A stretch of DNA of 6,016 nucleotides from Acidobacteriota bacterium. Lineage in GTDB: Bacteria > Acidobacteriota > Holophagae > Thermotomaculales > Thermotomaculaceae. The stretch covers positions 1 through 6,016 of the forward strand of contig WFPG01000118.1 of the NCBI GenBank assembly GCA_015487755.1, given 5' to 3'. A program made the position numbers and the translations under genes. Under the pieces are notes generated by a model. The model searched no databases. It was not told where the DNA came from and worked only from the letters and a program-made list of their open reading frames with translations. Below, one piece after another: positions 5,368-6,016 of this stretch; within the stretch, counting starts at the first letter, position 1; each line of letters opens with the position of its first letter.

Positions 5368-6016
5368 TTACAAATTAGTAAAACCATCGGTTATTTTTTC
5401 TATATCATTATAAACTTCTTTAATTGAATTGTATTCAACATCAAGACATTTCTTTACAACTTCACCATATTTGGGAATTAAATTAAGGTCAACATCCCTT
5501 TCTTTAAACCTTTCCGTTAAAATCTCATAAAGGGTTTTGCCGAACCCATATATATCGTTTACTATTGAATGCTTTTTAAAATTCATATCTTTCACATACC
5601 CTGATGTCCCAAGCCCTATGCTCATAGGCCTGTCAAGAAATGCAGGCTCTCCTATTATTCCTGTAAAAGCAAAGTCGGTTAATTTAACCCTGTAATTCTG
5701 AAAAACAAGAATGTTTGAGGGATTTAAATCATTGTGCACAATACCTTGCTCATGCAAAAATATTAATGCATTTAAAATCTGCCTAATATACGAAACTTTC
5801 TGTTCAGGTTCAAGAGATTTCTTAAAATATGAAATTAAATCATTATAAGAAGCGTACTCAATAAAAAACGAGAGGGGGCTTCCCCCCTCCCCGAAGAATT
5901 TAACAATGTTTCTATGCTTTAAAGTACCAAGGTATCTTTTTTCATTTTCAAAGAATAATGTATAAATCTCATTTTTTATTACCAATCTCTTTTCAACGAG
6001 ATAAACACCACTCTCC
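5368..6016 (-). CDS. Atypical eukaryotic-like protein kinase (N-terminus outside window)
   Basis: The frame is open to the right edge, giving 215 residues. A TTG at 5985 could be taken as a start, but the 10 codons before it encode ESGVYLVEKR, the end of a glycine-rich ATP loop, so the gene begins outside the window. Numbering from the edge: ATP-binding Lys14 (LVIK), helix-C Glu25, catalytic loop HNDLNPSN (94-101) with Asp96 and Asn101, Mg-binding Asp114 in DFA, and helix-F DIYGFG with Asp154. These say Ser/Thr-type kinase fold. Changes from consensus are HRD to HND, loop Lys98 to Asn, DFG to DFA, and no APE motif after GTSGYV. The C-terminus ends soon after the C-lobe, with no membrane segment or sensor domain visible. 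Any such domain would have to be N-terminal. The stop lies 5 bases from that of the activase, on the opposite strand. Target unknown; reduced or absent phosphotransfer activity is possible. Confidence 0.85.
   Translation of the reverse strand, partial: ESGVYLVEKRLVIKNEIYTLFFENEKRYLGTLKHRNIVKFFGEGGSPLSFFIEYASYNDLISYFKKSLEPEQKVSYIRQILNALIFLHEQGIVHNDLNPSNILVFQNYRVKLTDFAFTGIIGEPAFLDRPMSIGLGTSGYVKDMNFKKHSIVNDIYGFGKTLYEILTERFKERDVDLNLIPKYGEVVKKCLDVEYNSIKEVYNDIEKITDGFTNL
5872..5889 (-). repeat. GC-only-like 7-bp hairpin inside the kinase gene
   Basis: GAGGGGG (5872-5878) and CCCCCTC (5883-5889) pair perfectly around a 4-base loop (GAAG on the coding strand). Six of the seven pairs are G-C, striking in AT-rich surroundings. 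It encodes EGGSPL at the turn between kinase strands beta-4 and beta-5, a place that tolerates variation. It could be a local mRNA structure or coincidence of Gly and Pro codons. Confidence 0.4.

Overview
The window looks like chromosome from a low-GC, Gram-negative-type anaerobic bacterium. The evidence is type IV pilus minor pilins of the PilV/PilW kind, strong GGAGG ribosome binding sites, and an oxygen-sensitive iron-sulfur dehydratase/reductase cassette. Arginine is encoded mostly by AGA/AGG and isoleucine often by ATA. That is common in low-GC and thermophilic anaerobes, but the species cannot be named from this alone. Gene density is high, with no gene-free stretch over 300 bases and no tRNA, rRNA, CRISPR array or insertion sequence.

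Left third (1-2075, minus strand). Reading in the direction of transcription there is a YqaA/DedA-like membrane protein, an acylphosphatase 3 bases behind it, a spacer of 130 bases, then two type IV prepilin-like proteins. The first (PilV-like) overlaps the second (PilW-like) by 29 bases. The PilW-like gene is open to the left edge, so its C-terminus lies outside the window.

Centre (2136-5362, plus strand). A divergent promoter with an extended -10 element drives a tightly overlapping three-gene operon: a 360-residue BcrC/HgdB-type subunit, a 445-residue BcrB/HgdA-type subunit and a 254-residue ATP-dependent activase (HgdC/BcrA/BcrD family). Overlaps are 4 and 8 bases. Together they should form a two-component enzyme: the activase hydrolyses ATP to inject an electron into a heterodimer carrying [4Fe-4S] clusters, which then performs a 2-hydroxyacyl-CoA dehydration, an aryl-CoA reduction or a related difficult reduction. 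All expected cluster cysteines and nucleotide-binding motifs are present. No CoA-transferase, CoA-ligase, ferredoxin or dehydrogenase is nearby to identify the substrate. This is the most interesting part of the window.

Right end (5368-6016, minus strand). A eukaryotic-like protein kinase converges on the activase with only 5 bases between the stop codons. It runs off the right edge at its glycine-rich loop. It keeps the core ATP/Mg residues but has lost the HRD arginine, the catalytic-loop lysine, the DFG glycine and the APE motif, so it is an atypical kinase.
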